From Lasiosphaeria ovina (Eukaryota; Ascomycota; Sordariomycetes; Sordariales; Lasiosphaeriaceae): a stretch of DNA of 64,000 nt. This document shows positions 21,731-32,687 of this stretch, piece after piece. Under the pieces are notes generated by a model. It was not told where the DNA came from, searched no databases, and worked only from the letters and a program-made list of their open reading frames with translations. The DNA lies in NCBI GenBank assembly GCA_033439765.1, contig JAULSN010000002.1:4340001-4404000 (forward strand), in the 5' to 3' direction. The stretch's first letter is position 1. Each line of letters starts with the position of its first letter. The translations under genes and the position numbers were made by a program.

Positions 21731-21820
21731 CTATGTATGGTTTGCAAGACTCCATCACCGCTGCAGCTAGGAGACCTATGGTCTAGACTCTGGACAGCAC
21801 TAATAGTTCAACTGTGCGTG
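21731..21820. repeat. Direct repeat, copy 2 (~90 bp)
   Basis: Diverged copy of 21548-21637: shares TGCAAGACTCCATCACC, GGTCTAGACTCTGGACAG and CTAATAGTTCAACTGTG with point differences throughout. Confidence 0.7.
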
Positions 21821-22049
21821 AAAGGCTCCAGCCCCCAGCCAGCCAGCCAACCAGCCACATATTGACGCTGACCTGCCGACCGAGGTCAACACTGACCTAC
21901 CGGAGGTCACACCGCTGCCCGATCCCAGGTTGCGAAGCAGACGGAGGTTTCCAAATCGGGTCGAACTCACTCACACACGGCACACGCATAATGCATGTAT
22001 TGCACGACCGGACCCGTTGCCCCGTAACAAAAACAGTCTCGTTTCCTCT

Positions 22050-22325
22050 TTGCGTCTACTCAGCTGGCTCCAAACGCCTCTTACTAGACCACTCACAACA
22101 ATATCGATCCATATCTGTGCCCCTGGCAACTGCACTGCACGTGTACTGTGCTCTGCGTCTGCTCAGCAAGCCTCAAACGCCTCTCACTAAACCATTCACG
22201 ACGATATCGATTCATCTGTGCCCCTAGCTACTGCATGTGTGCCTTCAAACCTTGCGGCTGCTCAGCTTGCCTCAAACGCCTCTCACCAACCCATTTACGA
22301 TATCGATCCATCTGTGCCCCTGAAG
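22050..22325 (+). repeat. Three tandem ~100-bp repeat units
   Basis: The core CAAACGCCTC recurs at 22071, 22174 and 22273 (spacing 103 and 99). Each unit continues ACTARACCATTCACRAYATCGAT-CATCTGTGCCCCT and is preceded by a CTGCTCAGC-like segment. Units differ by substitutions and small deletions. Confidence 0.8.
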
Positions 22326-22689
22326 AAAAAAGGCCACCACCGCACCAGACCACTCACCTAGGTGCTGTGTAACCTCTGAACTACCACGGAACTGGCCGGC
22401 CGGTGCGGAAGAGCTCCCGGAAGGCGAGCCCCCACTTATGTACTCGTACTCGGTAGTCATCACAGGTGTAGTTTCACAACTCTTTGCCAAACAATGATAT
22501 AACCGCGAGAAAAAAATCAGGAAATAAGGTATTTCCCTCTCCTTGATCAATAATACCTAACTTTCTGTGAACAAGTTGCTCTTTCGGTGGTGAAAATGCA
22601 AAAAATAAACGTGAAGATATCCGAATCAAACCACTGTAATGAGAACCAACAAGCTCGGGGATTGAAGTGAATTCGATATTCGGCGCGGG

Positions 22690-22790
22690 TGCAAGGTAGT
22701 TGCCAGGGGCACAGATGTAATGGATATCGTGAATGGTTTAGTGAGAGGCGGTTGAGGCTAGCTGACCAGACGCAAGGTGCAATCCGACCC
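22690..22790 (-). repeat. Inverted fourth unit of the ~100-bp repeat family
   Basis: On the minus strand it reads GCGTCTGGTCAGCTAGCC then TCAACCGCCTCTCACTAAACC, ATTCACGATATC and CATCTGTGCCCCTGGCAACT, matching the direct units at 22050-22325. Confidence 0.8.
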
Positions 22791-23735
22791 CTGTTCAAGT
22801 GTTTGTGCCGTACCGCCAAGCCACTGGCATCACCAGAGGCTCTAAATCCACCAGTAAATATGGTATTTTTCAATAATAAAAACAAGCAGATCGAATTATC
22901 TTCCATCTGGTGGTCCATTTTCTAGTTGTTACTATTTTGACCTTTTTTTTTTTCAGACTGTAAAACTGTAGAGTTTTGAGCATTGGCCCGGGACAGTGCA
23001 GTTGCCACGCCGGGGGTTTTTGTTTGTCTTGTTTGGTTTTGGTGCGAGTGGCAGGGGGTAAACAGGGGGTAAACGATTCGACGAGATGCTTTGGCCAACA
23101 ACGCCACAAATCGATTTTATACAAAATAAAATACAAAATATTACCCAGCAGAACCGCTTTTGAAGCTGTTTAGATTGTAGGACCTGAAAGAGCAAACCCC
23201 AGCCCGGCCCAGCAGTGTGTATGAAGGTGCAACGGTCCAGACTCCAGAAAATGCAGTGCAGTGAATGAGTCACCCGCAGCGAGTGGCTGCAGACGAATTA
23301 TCGACGACTATCGATCCCCAAATATTGGATCACTACTTTGCAATCGCATGGCCAGCTGCGATGGCAGCGCCTCTCCGGAAGTGCCAACTGTGCTGTGAAT
23401 GTGACCAGCACTCCCCAGGTGCCAACAAGCCGTCAAACTGCCCTGCCATGGATGTTAGGTATCCTCGTTAGAGTTTGGCACCCCCATGGCCTTCAATATT
23501 GAAGCTGGTGTCAGATTCAGGGGGGAGATTTACCAAGAGCGCCACCTATCATCCATAATGGCCTGCTCCCGAGGAAGTTCTCAGCTGAGAGGTGAGACAT
23601 GTACATAGTATATGTAGGTCAGCTACTGCACCTCAGCAGTCTCTCTGGCACAAAAAAGACCAAAGAACGGCGATTGCTTCCTTCCCCGGGCCCGGCCCCC
23701 TCTGCTTTGTCAAGCCAGCCAAACCTTTCGCCATC

Positions 23736-24694
23736 ATGGTACAGATTCTCGCTGTCATTGGCCTCGGCCTCGGCATCTTCAGTACCGCATCTGCCCAATC
23801 ATGTAAGTACGGTACAGTCTTGCTCACCCGTCGCCGTCGCCGTCGTCGTCGTCGTCATCGTCGTCGGAACCCATCACTTCTTGATGGTTGAGAACTTCTC
23901 ACTCACCGATTCGTGCTTGTCGCAGATGACCCCGTCGCCGCCGCCGCCGTTTCTGCCGCAGCTCCTGTACACGAGGTGATTGCGCGTTGTGACGACAGCA
24001 TCAGTGTATGCGCAAGCCAGTTCGAAAAGATCGTAACCGTCTACGAGCATGATGTCACCTCTATACAAACAAACTGGGTCACTGCCAATGTCGTACGTTT
24101 TGAGTTGCAGTTGCCGGGACCCCCTGACCAGACCAGATTCTCGTGACTTGACTGACGCTGTTCTAGACACTGCCAACGACGACCATCACAAGCACGGTGG
24201 TGACGATCGAGAAACGGTACAACAAGACAGAAACAGATGGTGCGTTCAACTTGGTCCTGATCCTGATCCTGATCCTGATCCTGGTATCTTGATCCTGCAT
24301 GAACTAACTCCAAAGCAAAAAAAAAACAGCCCTCTGCGAAAAGACATTTGTCGTCACGTTGCCTGGGACCTCGACCGTGACGGTTCAGCTCAACTCTACG
24401 CACATCAACAAGATCATCCCGACGACTACCACGTCGACCACGTCGACCATTACGCAGTACGAGACTGAGGTCAGCGTGTGTCTTGTCCAGGGCACACACC
24501 AGTTTCCGCTCCGACCACGCAACAACGGCCAACAAGAAGAGCCTGCTGCCCCCAGTGCTGCCCCCAGTGCCGCTCCCAGTGCTGCCCCCACGGCTGTGAG
24601 ACTCGGCGACGCTGAGGCTATCCCAGATCCTAGGGTTGAGCAAGCTGATGAAGACTTGGAAGACGAAGATGGGGGCGATCATGACGAGCTCTGA
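23736..24694 (+). CDS. Small secretory-pathway protein of unknown function ending in HDEL
   Basis: No family recognised. Four exons 23736-23802, 23926-24092, 24167-24239, 24330-24694; 223 aa. Residues 1-20 (MVQILAVIGLGLGIFSTASA) are a clear signal peptide. The mature part has four cysteines (CDDS, VCAS, LCEK, VCLV), a Thr-rich stretch typical of secreted fungal wall proteins (TLPTTTITSTVVTIEKRYNKT; TTTTSTTSTIT), and three N-glycosylation sequons (NVT formed at a splice junction, NKT, NST). Then come a PSAAPSAAPSAAPTA repeat, an acidic tail (EDLEDEDGGD) and the terminus HDEL directly before TGA, the fungal ER-retrieval signal. There is no GPI signal. This suggests an ER-resident soluble glycoprotein rather than a secreted effector, if the last exon is read as modelled. 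Intron 3 contains a tandem TCCTGA hexamer. Confidence 0.72.
24255..24288. repeat. TCCTGA hexamer repeat in intron 3 of the HDEL gene
   Basis: About five tandem units (GATCCT) just inside the intron before exon 4. Confidence 0.75.
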
Positions 24695-25283
24695 TTCGAT
24701 TCGACACACGAGTACCTTACGTACATAGCTTGATTGGGAAGGACTGCTTGCCGTATAACGTCTGCGTACCTATATCCTTCCTGTATATTATATTATTCGA
24801 TATTGATTTAATTATCCTGCTCCCTCAGCGCCGTGGTGCCGAGTCAGTGTGTCCATTCCTACGGCAAGATGGCGGTCGCCAGGCTAGTAGTTGGGTCGAT
24901 GACGGCCAGTGAATCCCTGGGTTGTATCCTTTTTCTCGTCATCTTTTGATGTCCTTCGACATTTCTCACGGTTCACGCATCACTCGCTCAAGCGTAGTTA
25001 AGATTCAGTATCCCAGCCAGAAAAGCTGGCTGGTTTGAGTTTGATACCGGTATGCTATACTTTGGCTGGTTGTCGGACAAGGTACCTGGCACCTAGCCAG
25101 ATACCTCAGTTATCTGGGGTTATATACAAAAAAAAAAAAAAAAAAAAAGGAACACAGCGCGTTCTTCAAGAAAACAGAAAAAAAAACAGTCTCCCAACAA
25201 CGCCTGGTAGCAAAATATTGCTATGGATATCCTGGAGACCTTCGTGAATTGCCATCGAGAATGAAACCCGGTCTAATACTATA
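24695..25283. other. Intergenic between HDEL gene and LysM gene
   Basis: Convergent 3' regions. Holds the 5S rRNA relic (separate entry) and an 18-base A run near 25131-25148. Confidence 0.5.
24883..24934 (+). pseudogene. 5S rRNA 3'-half relic
   Basis: The segment CTAGTAGTTGGGTCGATGAC, then GGCCAGTGAATCCCTGG and GTTGTATCC, followed by a T5 run, matches the 3' third of filamentous-fungal 5S rRNA including the Pol III terminator. Upstream sequence is only vaguely 5S-like and the canonical 5' end (ACATACGACC) is missing at the expected distance, so it is a truncated or decayed copy. Dispersed 5S genes and relics are known in Neurospora-type genomes. Confidence 0.6.
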
Positions 25284-27155
25284 CTAATCAGATTTGCTTG
25301 TTTTGGCCGCGGCCGCGGCGCCTAGAGAACGACCCCTGACCGTGCCAGCGCCTGCCCCGACACTCCTGCTCGAGGAAGAAGACGGCGCAAAGGAACTTAG
25401 CAGGCCGCCCGAGTCGGTCGGAGTAAGGTTGGGCCGTCCGTCGTCACTATTAGTGTCGGTGAGCTCGATGAGATCGCCCTCGTCGGGCGCTGTCCGAGCC
25501 CGCGGTCCCAAAATAGGTGTGCCAGGGGACCGCTTGGCAAACGCCCCGCGAAGCCACGTCTCGACGGCGGCGGCAGCTTTGTCGAGGCTCGTGCCGCCTT
25601 GCCGGCTGGCCGACGTAGCGTTTCTGCCGTCCTCGAAGGGACTTTCGACGATTGCTGCGTTATCGCCAGCTCCGCCGAACCCAAACCGCGCGATTTCGGA
25701 CCCCATCACTGACATTGATGGCAACGAATCAATGTTGAGCCCCGGAAGATGCTTGTTCGTCCACGAGTTAAAGTAGTCACGCTCGGGTCCGGGTGCTCGG
25801 ACAGTCCTCCCTAGAGAACCGACGCCACCGGGCCGCCGCATCCAGGCAGGTCGACCGTCCTCTCCTTCAACGCTGTTGACTCTGCTTCGTCCTGAGTTTG
25901 ACAAGGATGCCGCAAGCTGCGGGTGGCCGCTCAAAAAGCTCAGCCGGCGCGATGAGGCACTCCTAGGACTGTCGACAGCTGGCTCGGAACCGAGGATATT
26001 GCTTGGCGCGTCGACAGAGGCGCGGGGGGTAGACAGGGCCGATATGGTGTGGATGCTCTTCTTCCGCCGGGGCGGAAAATACCCCATAGCTTTCCGGGAC
26101 ATGCGCGCGATCTCGACGGGGTTGGGGTACGAATCGATAGACACCCATCTAACGTGCGTCCACGGCCGATCGTCGTCGCCGGGTCTGGGTTGCTCCGATG
26201 AGTGCCCGTTCTCCGACCCCGCGAAGTAGTTGTCGTGGACGCCGTGAGTGTCTTGTTGCCCCAGTGGGTCTTGTACTTCGGGCGTCTCGGCCAGCAAGTC
26301 AATCTGGCCAGACGAGGACGGCCCGCTGCACGGGCGCCCCTTCACTTCGCACGCATCCACCGGCAGCGCCAGCCATTTGCGCACCTGGATGTTATCTCGT
26401 GACCAAAGCCCATTGGCCCTCCGGAAAGCGTCTTCCCTACACCTGTATTTGAGCACAATTCCATAGTATGTATCGTCCGGTTGGACTTGATGGATGTAAA
26501 CCAGGTGGCCCGCGGCATCGTCGTCGTTCTGGGAAGAGGATCGCATGTTGTCGTCCGAATTCCGCTTCTTGAAGTTCCCGGCAGTATCCAGCCCTCCATT
26601 AACTCCCTCGTGGCTTTCGAGCACACTCGCTGTCCGCATCGTCTTCAGAGCAGCATCCCTCTTTGCCAGTGATCCGGCCGCCACATGCTCCAACCGTGGC
26701 CTCGTCTCGGTTGGGGGCTCGGGGCCCCAGCTGCCAGGGGGTTTCCCAAGGTCTCTGTGACTGGTTTGTCTCGTCGGTTGCCTCGTCTGGCTCGCATTCC
26801 TGCTAGTCGGCAGCTCGGTCTCGCCGCCAACAAACAGGGACGAGGCGAATCCTTGGACCGACGCCCAGGTGGGGGTCCACGACCCGCCAAGTAGCGAACC
26901 GGCGGCGGCCGGGCTCTTCCCCCGGGAGGAGGCCCGCGCAGTCTCGGAGCCGTAGTTGTTCCTCCCCGTGACAGACCCTATGTGAGCGGCGGGAATAGGC
27001 GTGGCGGTGCGCGTCGGCGACTGGCCCGGACTCGATACGGCCGACGAGGAGCCCCCATCCCCTCTCGTGTTGACAAGGCGACGGTTGCGTGGCCGGACAG
27101 TCGAGGCAGAGTCCGAGTCTGGCGCACGGATCGAGGGAATCATTGCGTCTGGCAT
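25284..27155 (-). CDS. Intracellular LysM-domain protein
   Basis: Single-exon 623-aa protein without signal peptide. One LysM-like domain lies at about residues 218-266 (YIHQVQPDDTYYGIVLKYRCREDAFRRANGLWSRDNIQVRKWLALPVDAC), embedded in long Ser/Pro/Arg-rich disordered sequence. The lack of a secretion signal sets it apart from chitin-binding LysM effectors and matches the eukaryotic LYSMD-type cytosolic proteins, whose role is unclear. A second short ordered stretch, GDDDRPWTHVRWVSIDSYPNPVEIARM and MGYFPPRRKKS, follows the domain. A conserved basic/aromatic patch (RPAWMRRPGGVGSLGRTVRAPGPERDYFNSWTNKHLPGLNIDSLP) lies near residue 450. Confidence 0.8.
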   Translation of the reverse strand: MPDAMIPSIRAPDSDSASTVRPRNRRLVNTRGDGGSSSAVSSPGQSPTRTATPIPAAHIGSVTGRNNYGSETARASSRGKSPAAAGSLLGGSWTPTWASVQGFASSLFVGGETELPTSRNASQTRQPTRQTSHRDLGKPPGSWGPEPPTETRPRLEHVAAGSLAKRDAALKTMRTASVLESHEGVNGGLDTAGNFKKRNSDDNMRSSSQNDDDAAGHLVYIHQVQPDDTYYGIVLKYRCREDAFRRANGLWSRDNIQVRKWLALPVDACEVKGRPCSGPSSSGQIDLLAETPEVQDPLGQQDTHGVHDNYFAGSENGHSSEQPRPGDDDRPWTHVRWVSIDSYPNPVEIARMSRKAMGYFPPRRKKSIHTISALSTPRASVDAPSNILGSEPAVDSPRSASSRRLSFLSGHPQLAASLSNSGRSRVNSVEGEDGRPAWMRRPGGVGSLGRTVRAPGPERDYFNSWTNKHLPGLNIDSLPSMSVMGSEIARFGFGGAGDNAAIVESPFEDGRNATSASRQGGTSLDKAAAAVETWLRGAFAKRSPGTPILGPRARTAPDEGDLIELTDTNSDDGRPNLTPTDSGGLLSSFAPSSSSSRSVGAGAGTVRGRSLGAAAAAKTSKSD

Positions 27156-28775
27156 TGTCGCGATGAGGCCGCTGACCTCGGGACGCAGCGTTGGCGGCGG
27201 CGACTTTGAGCGGGCATCACCTAGACCGCGGGCAGCGCAACCATTGGAAGGAGGGCGTGCTGCTGCTTTGTCGGCAAATGTCGAAGAGGCGATGCGACGC
27301 GCGATGTGGGTAGGTGTCCCGTTGTTGCCACGCGGCTAGGCCAATCGAGGACGAGGGTTCGAGAGCTGGGACGGTGGTTGATGGCGGATGGCTACACCAG
27401 CCTGAGGTGTTGCTGACTTTGATTCGATTGATGATACTGCAAGGCAGCCGGGATGGGAACGATCGGAAAGACGCCAGGCCAATCAAGACAATTAAAGCAC
27501 ATGTAAAGAACAGTATTCGGGTCGCTGCTTTGCATTCAACCACGTAAAACAAGGCAAGGGGCCTACGGTAGGTAAGGTACGGGGTAAGGTAGGCTCGCAA
27601 ACATCCGGATCGTGAAAACCACCTGTGGTTGGAGAGACGTTTCCCCTCTGGAAGTCCTGGTCGTGCCAGGCCGCTGTGTTGGAACCGCAGCCGTAGTGCC
27701 CTCCATCGCTGCGGCTGGGCTAGGGCGCAACCGCGGGCGCACTTGTCTACTTCGGCATCTCCACTAAACCTTGGAGGCCGACTTCCGACCCGGCACCCAG
27801 CCAATTAGCGCCCACTTTTAGGCAAATAGTGGGGTGCTGACGCAGCCTTAACTCTGGGGAATCGATGGAATTCAAATAACATCCATGGACACCGCAACCT
27901 GGAACGGCTCAGGTCGTCAGCTCGTCTCAGTGCTTCATATAACTGACGTTTTGGCCGTTATCAACTTGGCAGACAACGGTTTGAACGCAGCATGGCCTGG
28001 TGGCTTTATTCCTATGTTTCTTATAACCACACGATCTCAGGTCTCACTTAACATTGATTGTATCTCCAGTACGAAGTACTTTACATACAACCCACCCTCC
28101 CTAATCTGCAAGGTAGTTAAGGTAAAGCCATCCTCACACCCTGCTGTTTAAAATTTGGGCAAAGGAACTATGTGTCACGATAGTACTTAATCGAAGGCGC
28201 AGCAGTGTGGAGGATGGAGTGACGAGAGATTGGAGAGAAAGCTTCAGAACACGAGTCTCGAGCCTCCACAATGGGCCTGGCTGAAACGTGCGTTTTGATC
28301 TCCTCATCAACTTGGCTCTGGCCACCGAGCGGGGAATATGAGGACACGGACAGGCAATTGGAAGATACCTTACACACTAGCAGTGCAATACGTGTAGATG
28401 ATAATCAAGGGGTGGAGAAGACTGATATGTCCCAGCTGTCCGGATTCTATTTCAGGTTCTGTAAAGTCAATGAATGGACTGGACTTATAAACTGGACGAA
28501 AGTGGCACCGTGTTAAGAGTCGCTCGCACGGACTCTGCAACAAGCACAGGGCCCGCACGTGTTGACGTGGTGGTGGGCGGGAGAGGGGCACTTGTTGCGG
28601 AACAGCAGCGCGATTGGCTGAGGGGCGTCGCCCCGGCCAAAAGTAAACAAAAGCTGTTTTGGAGAGTCGCGGCCGTGTCTTTGGGTACGGAAACGACGGC
28701 GCGCACCTTCCCAAAGCCAAGTCGACACCGACACTCAGCACCAGAATCGATCGGGACGAGTCGACATCGCCCACC
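27156..28775. other. Divergent promoter region (LysM gene / SMC2)
   Basis: 1.6 kb. No credible gene: the longest frame (27217-27804, minus) is Arg/Pro/Ser-biased with no recognisable domain. Contains GGTAAGGTA-type repeats near 27567-27590. I find no perfect ACGCGT cell-cycle box close to SMC2. Confidence 0.45.
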
Positions 28776-31700
28776 ATGAGAGTCACCGAAGTCATTATCG
28801 ACGTAAGTTTGTCATTGCGCCTGCGACGGCGACGGCGACCATATTATCAAAGAATACAAATAAATAAACGAACATGCGGCTAACTGAAATGCGCTGCAGG
28901 GCTTCAAGTCGTACGCCGTGCGTACCGTTATTTCAGGATGGTAAGAAAGACGCACAAGAAACCCAAAATGCGAGGCAAAACAAAGGATGCGAAAATAGTC
29001 GAGCCAAGCGAAAGCAGTTTGGCGGTTGCATGCCGAGTTGGCTAACAGAATGCGCCCGCGCCTGCGCCCGCCGACAGGGACGAGAGCTTCAACTCCATCA
29101 CCGGCCTCAATGGCAGCGGCAAGTCAAACATCCTCGACGCCATCTGCTTCGTTCTCGGCATCACCAACATGTCGACAGTTCGCGCCCAAAATCTCCAGGT
29201 AAAGAAACACCCCCAAGCGCGCCCGCACCTTCGCCTTTGCCCCCTACTAACCACCTTTTCCTTCCCCCAAAACAGGACCTCATCTACAAGCGCGGCCAGG
29301 CTGGCGTCACCAAGGCCAGCGTCACCATTGTCTTCGACAACAAGGATAAGAAGCGGTCGCCCATCGGCTTTGAAGAATATGCCACCATCAGCGTTACGCG
29401 CCAGATCGTCCTCGGCGGCACTTCAAAGTACCTCGTCAACGGACACCGCGCCCAGCAGCAGACGGTCCAGAACCTGTTCCAGTCCGTCCAGCTGAACATC
29501 AACAACCCAAATTTCCTCATCATGCAGGGGCGCATCACTAAGGTTCTCAACATGAAGGCCGTCGAGATCCTGGCCATGATCGAGGAGGCTGCCGGCACCA
29601 GGATGTTTGAGGACCGGAGGGACAAGGCCCTCAAGACCATCGCCAAGAAGGAGATGAAGCTCCGCGAGATAACAGAGCTTCTCCGCGACGAAATCGAGCC
29701 CAAGCTCGAGAAGCTGCGCACCCAGAAGCGCGCTTTTCTCGACTTTCAACAGACGCAAAACGACCTCGAGCGCCTGACGCGCGTCGTAGTAGCCCACGAC
29801 TACATCCGAAATCAGGAAAAGGTCCAGCAGTCCGCCTCGGATCTCGAGGCCAAGAAGCTCCGCCTGAGGGAGCTCGACGACGGCGCCGTGCGGCTCAAGA
29901 GCGAGATCTCCCATCTGGAGGAGGACGTCCAGAGGGTCAAGGCGCAGCGCGACAAGGAGCTACGCAAAGGGGGAAAGGCCCAGGCCCTCGAGGAGTCTGT
30001 CAAAAAGCACTCCAACGAACTAGTGCGTCTTGCAACTGTCGTGGACCTGAAGCAGAGCAGTTTGTCGGAGGAACAGGAGCGGAGATTGGCTGGTGAAAAA
30101 ACCGTCTCCGAGCTCGAAGCAACCCTGAAGGATAAAACCAAGACGTACGAAAAGATCAAGGCCAAGTACGACGCAGCAAGGGAAGCCATGGAAAAGCAGA
30201 GCCAGGAAGCAGAGTCCAAGGAGGAACTGCTCCAGACCCTGCAGACCGGAGTCGCATCCAAGGAAGGCCAAGAAAACGGATACCAGGCGCAACTGCAGGA
30301 CGCAAGAAATCGCGCCACTGCTGCTGTAACCGAGCAGGAGCAGTCAAAGATTAAGATTGCCCATCTCGAAAAGCGCATCAAGGAGGAGGAGCCGCGCGCA
30401 AAGAAGGCAAAAGAGCAAAATGCCGGCCTCCTCAAGGACCTCGACGGGCTCAAGTCCCAAGCCCAGCGACTCGAGAAAGAGCTCGGCAAGCTTGGCTTTC
30501 AGCCCGGCACAGAGGAGGAGGCGTACAAGCAGGAGAGCCAACTTCAGCAGACGGTTCGGAATCTTCGACAGGAAGCCGATGCCCTGAAGCGCAAGGTTGC
30601 CAATATCGACTTCAACTACTCGGACCCCGTTGCCAACTTTGATCGGTCAAAGGTGAAAGGCCTGGTGGCGCAGCTGTTTACTCTAGACAAGCAACATACC
30701 AATGCCGGCACCGCACTTGAGATCTGCGCCGGCGGCCGACTATACAATGTCGTGGTTGACACGGAAGTGACGGGCACCCAGTTGTTGCAGGGCGGAAAGC
30801 TGCGAAAGCGAGTCACCATTATTCCCCTCAACAAAATCTCGGCCTTCAAAGCCTCGGCCCAGACAATTGCCACGGCACAAAAGATTGCGCCTGGTAAGGT
30901 CGACTTGGCCCTGTCTCTGGTCGGATATGATGATCAAGTTTCGGCCGCTATGGAGTATGTCTTTGGGAACACGCTGATCTGCGCCGACGCAGAAACTGCC
31001 AAAAGAGTCACCTTCGACCCTAACGTCAGGATGCGGAGCATTACGCTTGAAGGCGATGCATATGACCCGTCGGGAACGCTCTCAGGTGGCAGCGCTCCCA
31101 ACTCAAGCGGTGTCCTGGTCACCCTGCAGAAGCTGAACGAAATCACAAGGCAGCTCACAGAGACCGAGTCCACGCTTGATAGCCTGCGGACTCGAATCGC
31201 CGGGGAGAAGACCAAGCTCGACCAGGCCAAGAAGATCAAGCAGGAGCTCGACCTCAAGGCACACGAGATCAAGCTTGCCGAGGAGCAAATAAGCGGCAAC
31301 TCGTCTTCGTCCATTATCCAGGAGGTAGCCAACATGAAGGAGACGATTGTACAGCTAAAGGAGTCGGTCGTTGAGGCCAAAACCCGACAGGCCGAGGCCA
31401 ACGCCGACGTCAAGAGGATCGAGAAGGACATGAAGGACTTCGACAACAACAAAGATGGGAAGTTGATTGAGCTTCAAGCCTCGGTCGACAAGCTGCGTGC
31501 CTCGCTCGAGAAGATAGTCTCGTCAAACAAGACATTGCAGAAAGAGCTTCAGGGAGCGCAACTGGACTCTGAGCAGGTGTCGGCCGACCTCGCCGCGGCG
31601 CGAGAGCAACTGCAGGAGATAGATGTCGCCATCAAGGCCCAGCAGGAAGAAATCGAAGATCTCGCCAAGCAACAAGCGAAGCTCGAGGAGACACACAACA

Positions 31701-32687
31701 CGGCCCTAGCGCAGCTTGATGAGGAAAGGACCAAGCTTCACGTGTTCGACGACGAGCTGCGGGCCCTGGAGGAAGCCACTCGGTCAAAAAACGCGCGGAT
31801 TGCCGAGGAGGGCCTCGAGAAGCAGAAGCTGGGGCACCAGATCGAGAAGTTCCACAAGGAGCAGCAGGCGGCAGTGCAGACAGTGGCGCGCCTCGAAAAG
31901 GAGCACGAGTGGATTGCCGACGCCAAGGGGCAGTTTGGGCGTGCCGGAACCCCCTACGACTTCCACAGCCAGAACATTGCCGAGTGCAGCGCCACGTTGC
32001 GCAACCTGACTGAGCGATGCCAGGAGCTGCGCAAGAAGGTCAAGCACGACGTCATGACCAGGATCGTCACGGTCGAGAAGAAGGAGCTTGAGCTCAAGCA
32101 GAACATGCGCACCGTCATCCGCGACAAGCGCAAGATCGAGGAGACGATTGTCAGCCTCGACGACTACAAGAAGAAGGCTCTGCAGGAGACGTGGCAAAAG
32201 GTCAATGCCGACTTTGGCCAGATCTTCTCCGAGCTGCTGCCCGGCAGCTTTGCTAAGCTCGACCCGCCCGAGGGCAAGACTATTAGCGACGGCCTCGAGG
32301 TCAAGGTCTCTCTGGGCAAGGTGTGGAAGCAGAGCTTGACCGAGCTGAGCGGTGGTCAGAGGTATGTTTTCTTCCCCTTGACACCCTGTATGATCATCCC
32401 CACTAACACTTTTTCCCAACAGATCCCTCATCGCCCTCTCCCTCATCATGGCCCTGCTCCAGTTCAAGCCCGCGCCAATGTACATCCTCGACGAGGTCGA
32501 CGCCGCCCTCGACCTCTCGCACACCCAGAACATTGGCCGCCTCATCAAGACGCGCTTCAAGGGCTCCCAGTTCATCGTCGTCAGCCTCAAGGACGGCATG
32601 TTCCAGAACGCCAACCGCATCTTCAAGACGCGCTTCAGCGAGGGCACCAGCATGGTCCAGGCCCTCACGCCCGCGGACTTGAGGTGA
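28776..32687 (+). CDS. smc2: Condensin ATPase subunit SMC2
   Basis: Structural maintenance of chromosomes 2, the condensin ATPase that pairs with SMC4. Five exons 28776-28802, 28900-28940, 29078-29198, 29276-32361, 32423-32687; 1,179 aa, the normal size. Starts [40 protein letters not shown], with Walker A at residues 32-39. The SMC2 marker block [29 protein letters not shown] follows. Two long coiled coils flank a hinge around residues 518-660 ([14 protein letters not shown]). Signature LSGGQR spans the last intron and Walker B is [11 protein letters not shown], followed by the D-loop/H-loop region [11 protein letters not shown] single frame runs through introns 2 and 4, so a naive longest reading frame would give a wrong N- and C-terminus; the spliced model restores both ATPase halves. 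Confidence 0.97.

Larger units (their letters stand above)
21153..23735. other. Repeat-bearing intergenic region
   Basis: 2.6 kb with no credible protein gene. Contains a diverged direct duplication of ~90 bp, three tandem ~100-bp units and a fourth inverted unit of the same family (separate entries). Base composition is not extreme and I do not see a transposase or terminal repeats. Confidence 0.5.
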
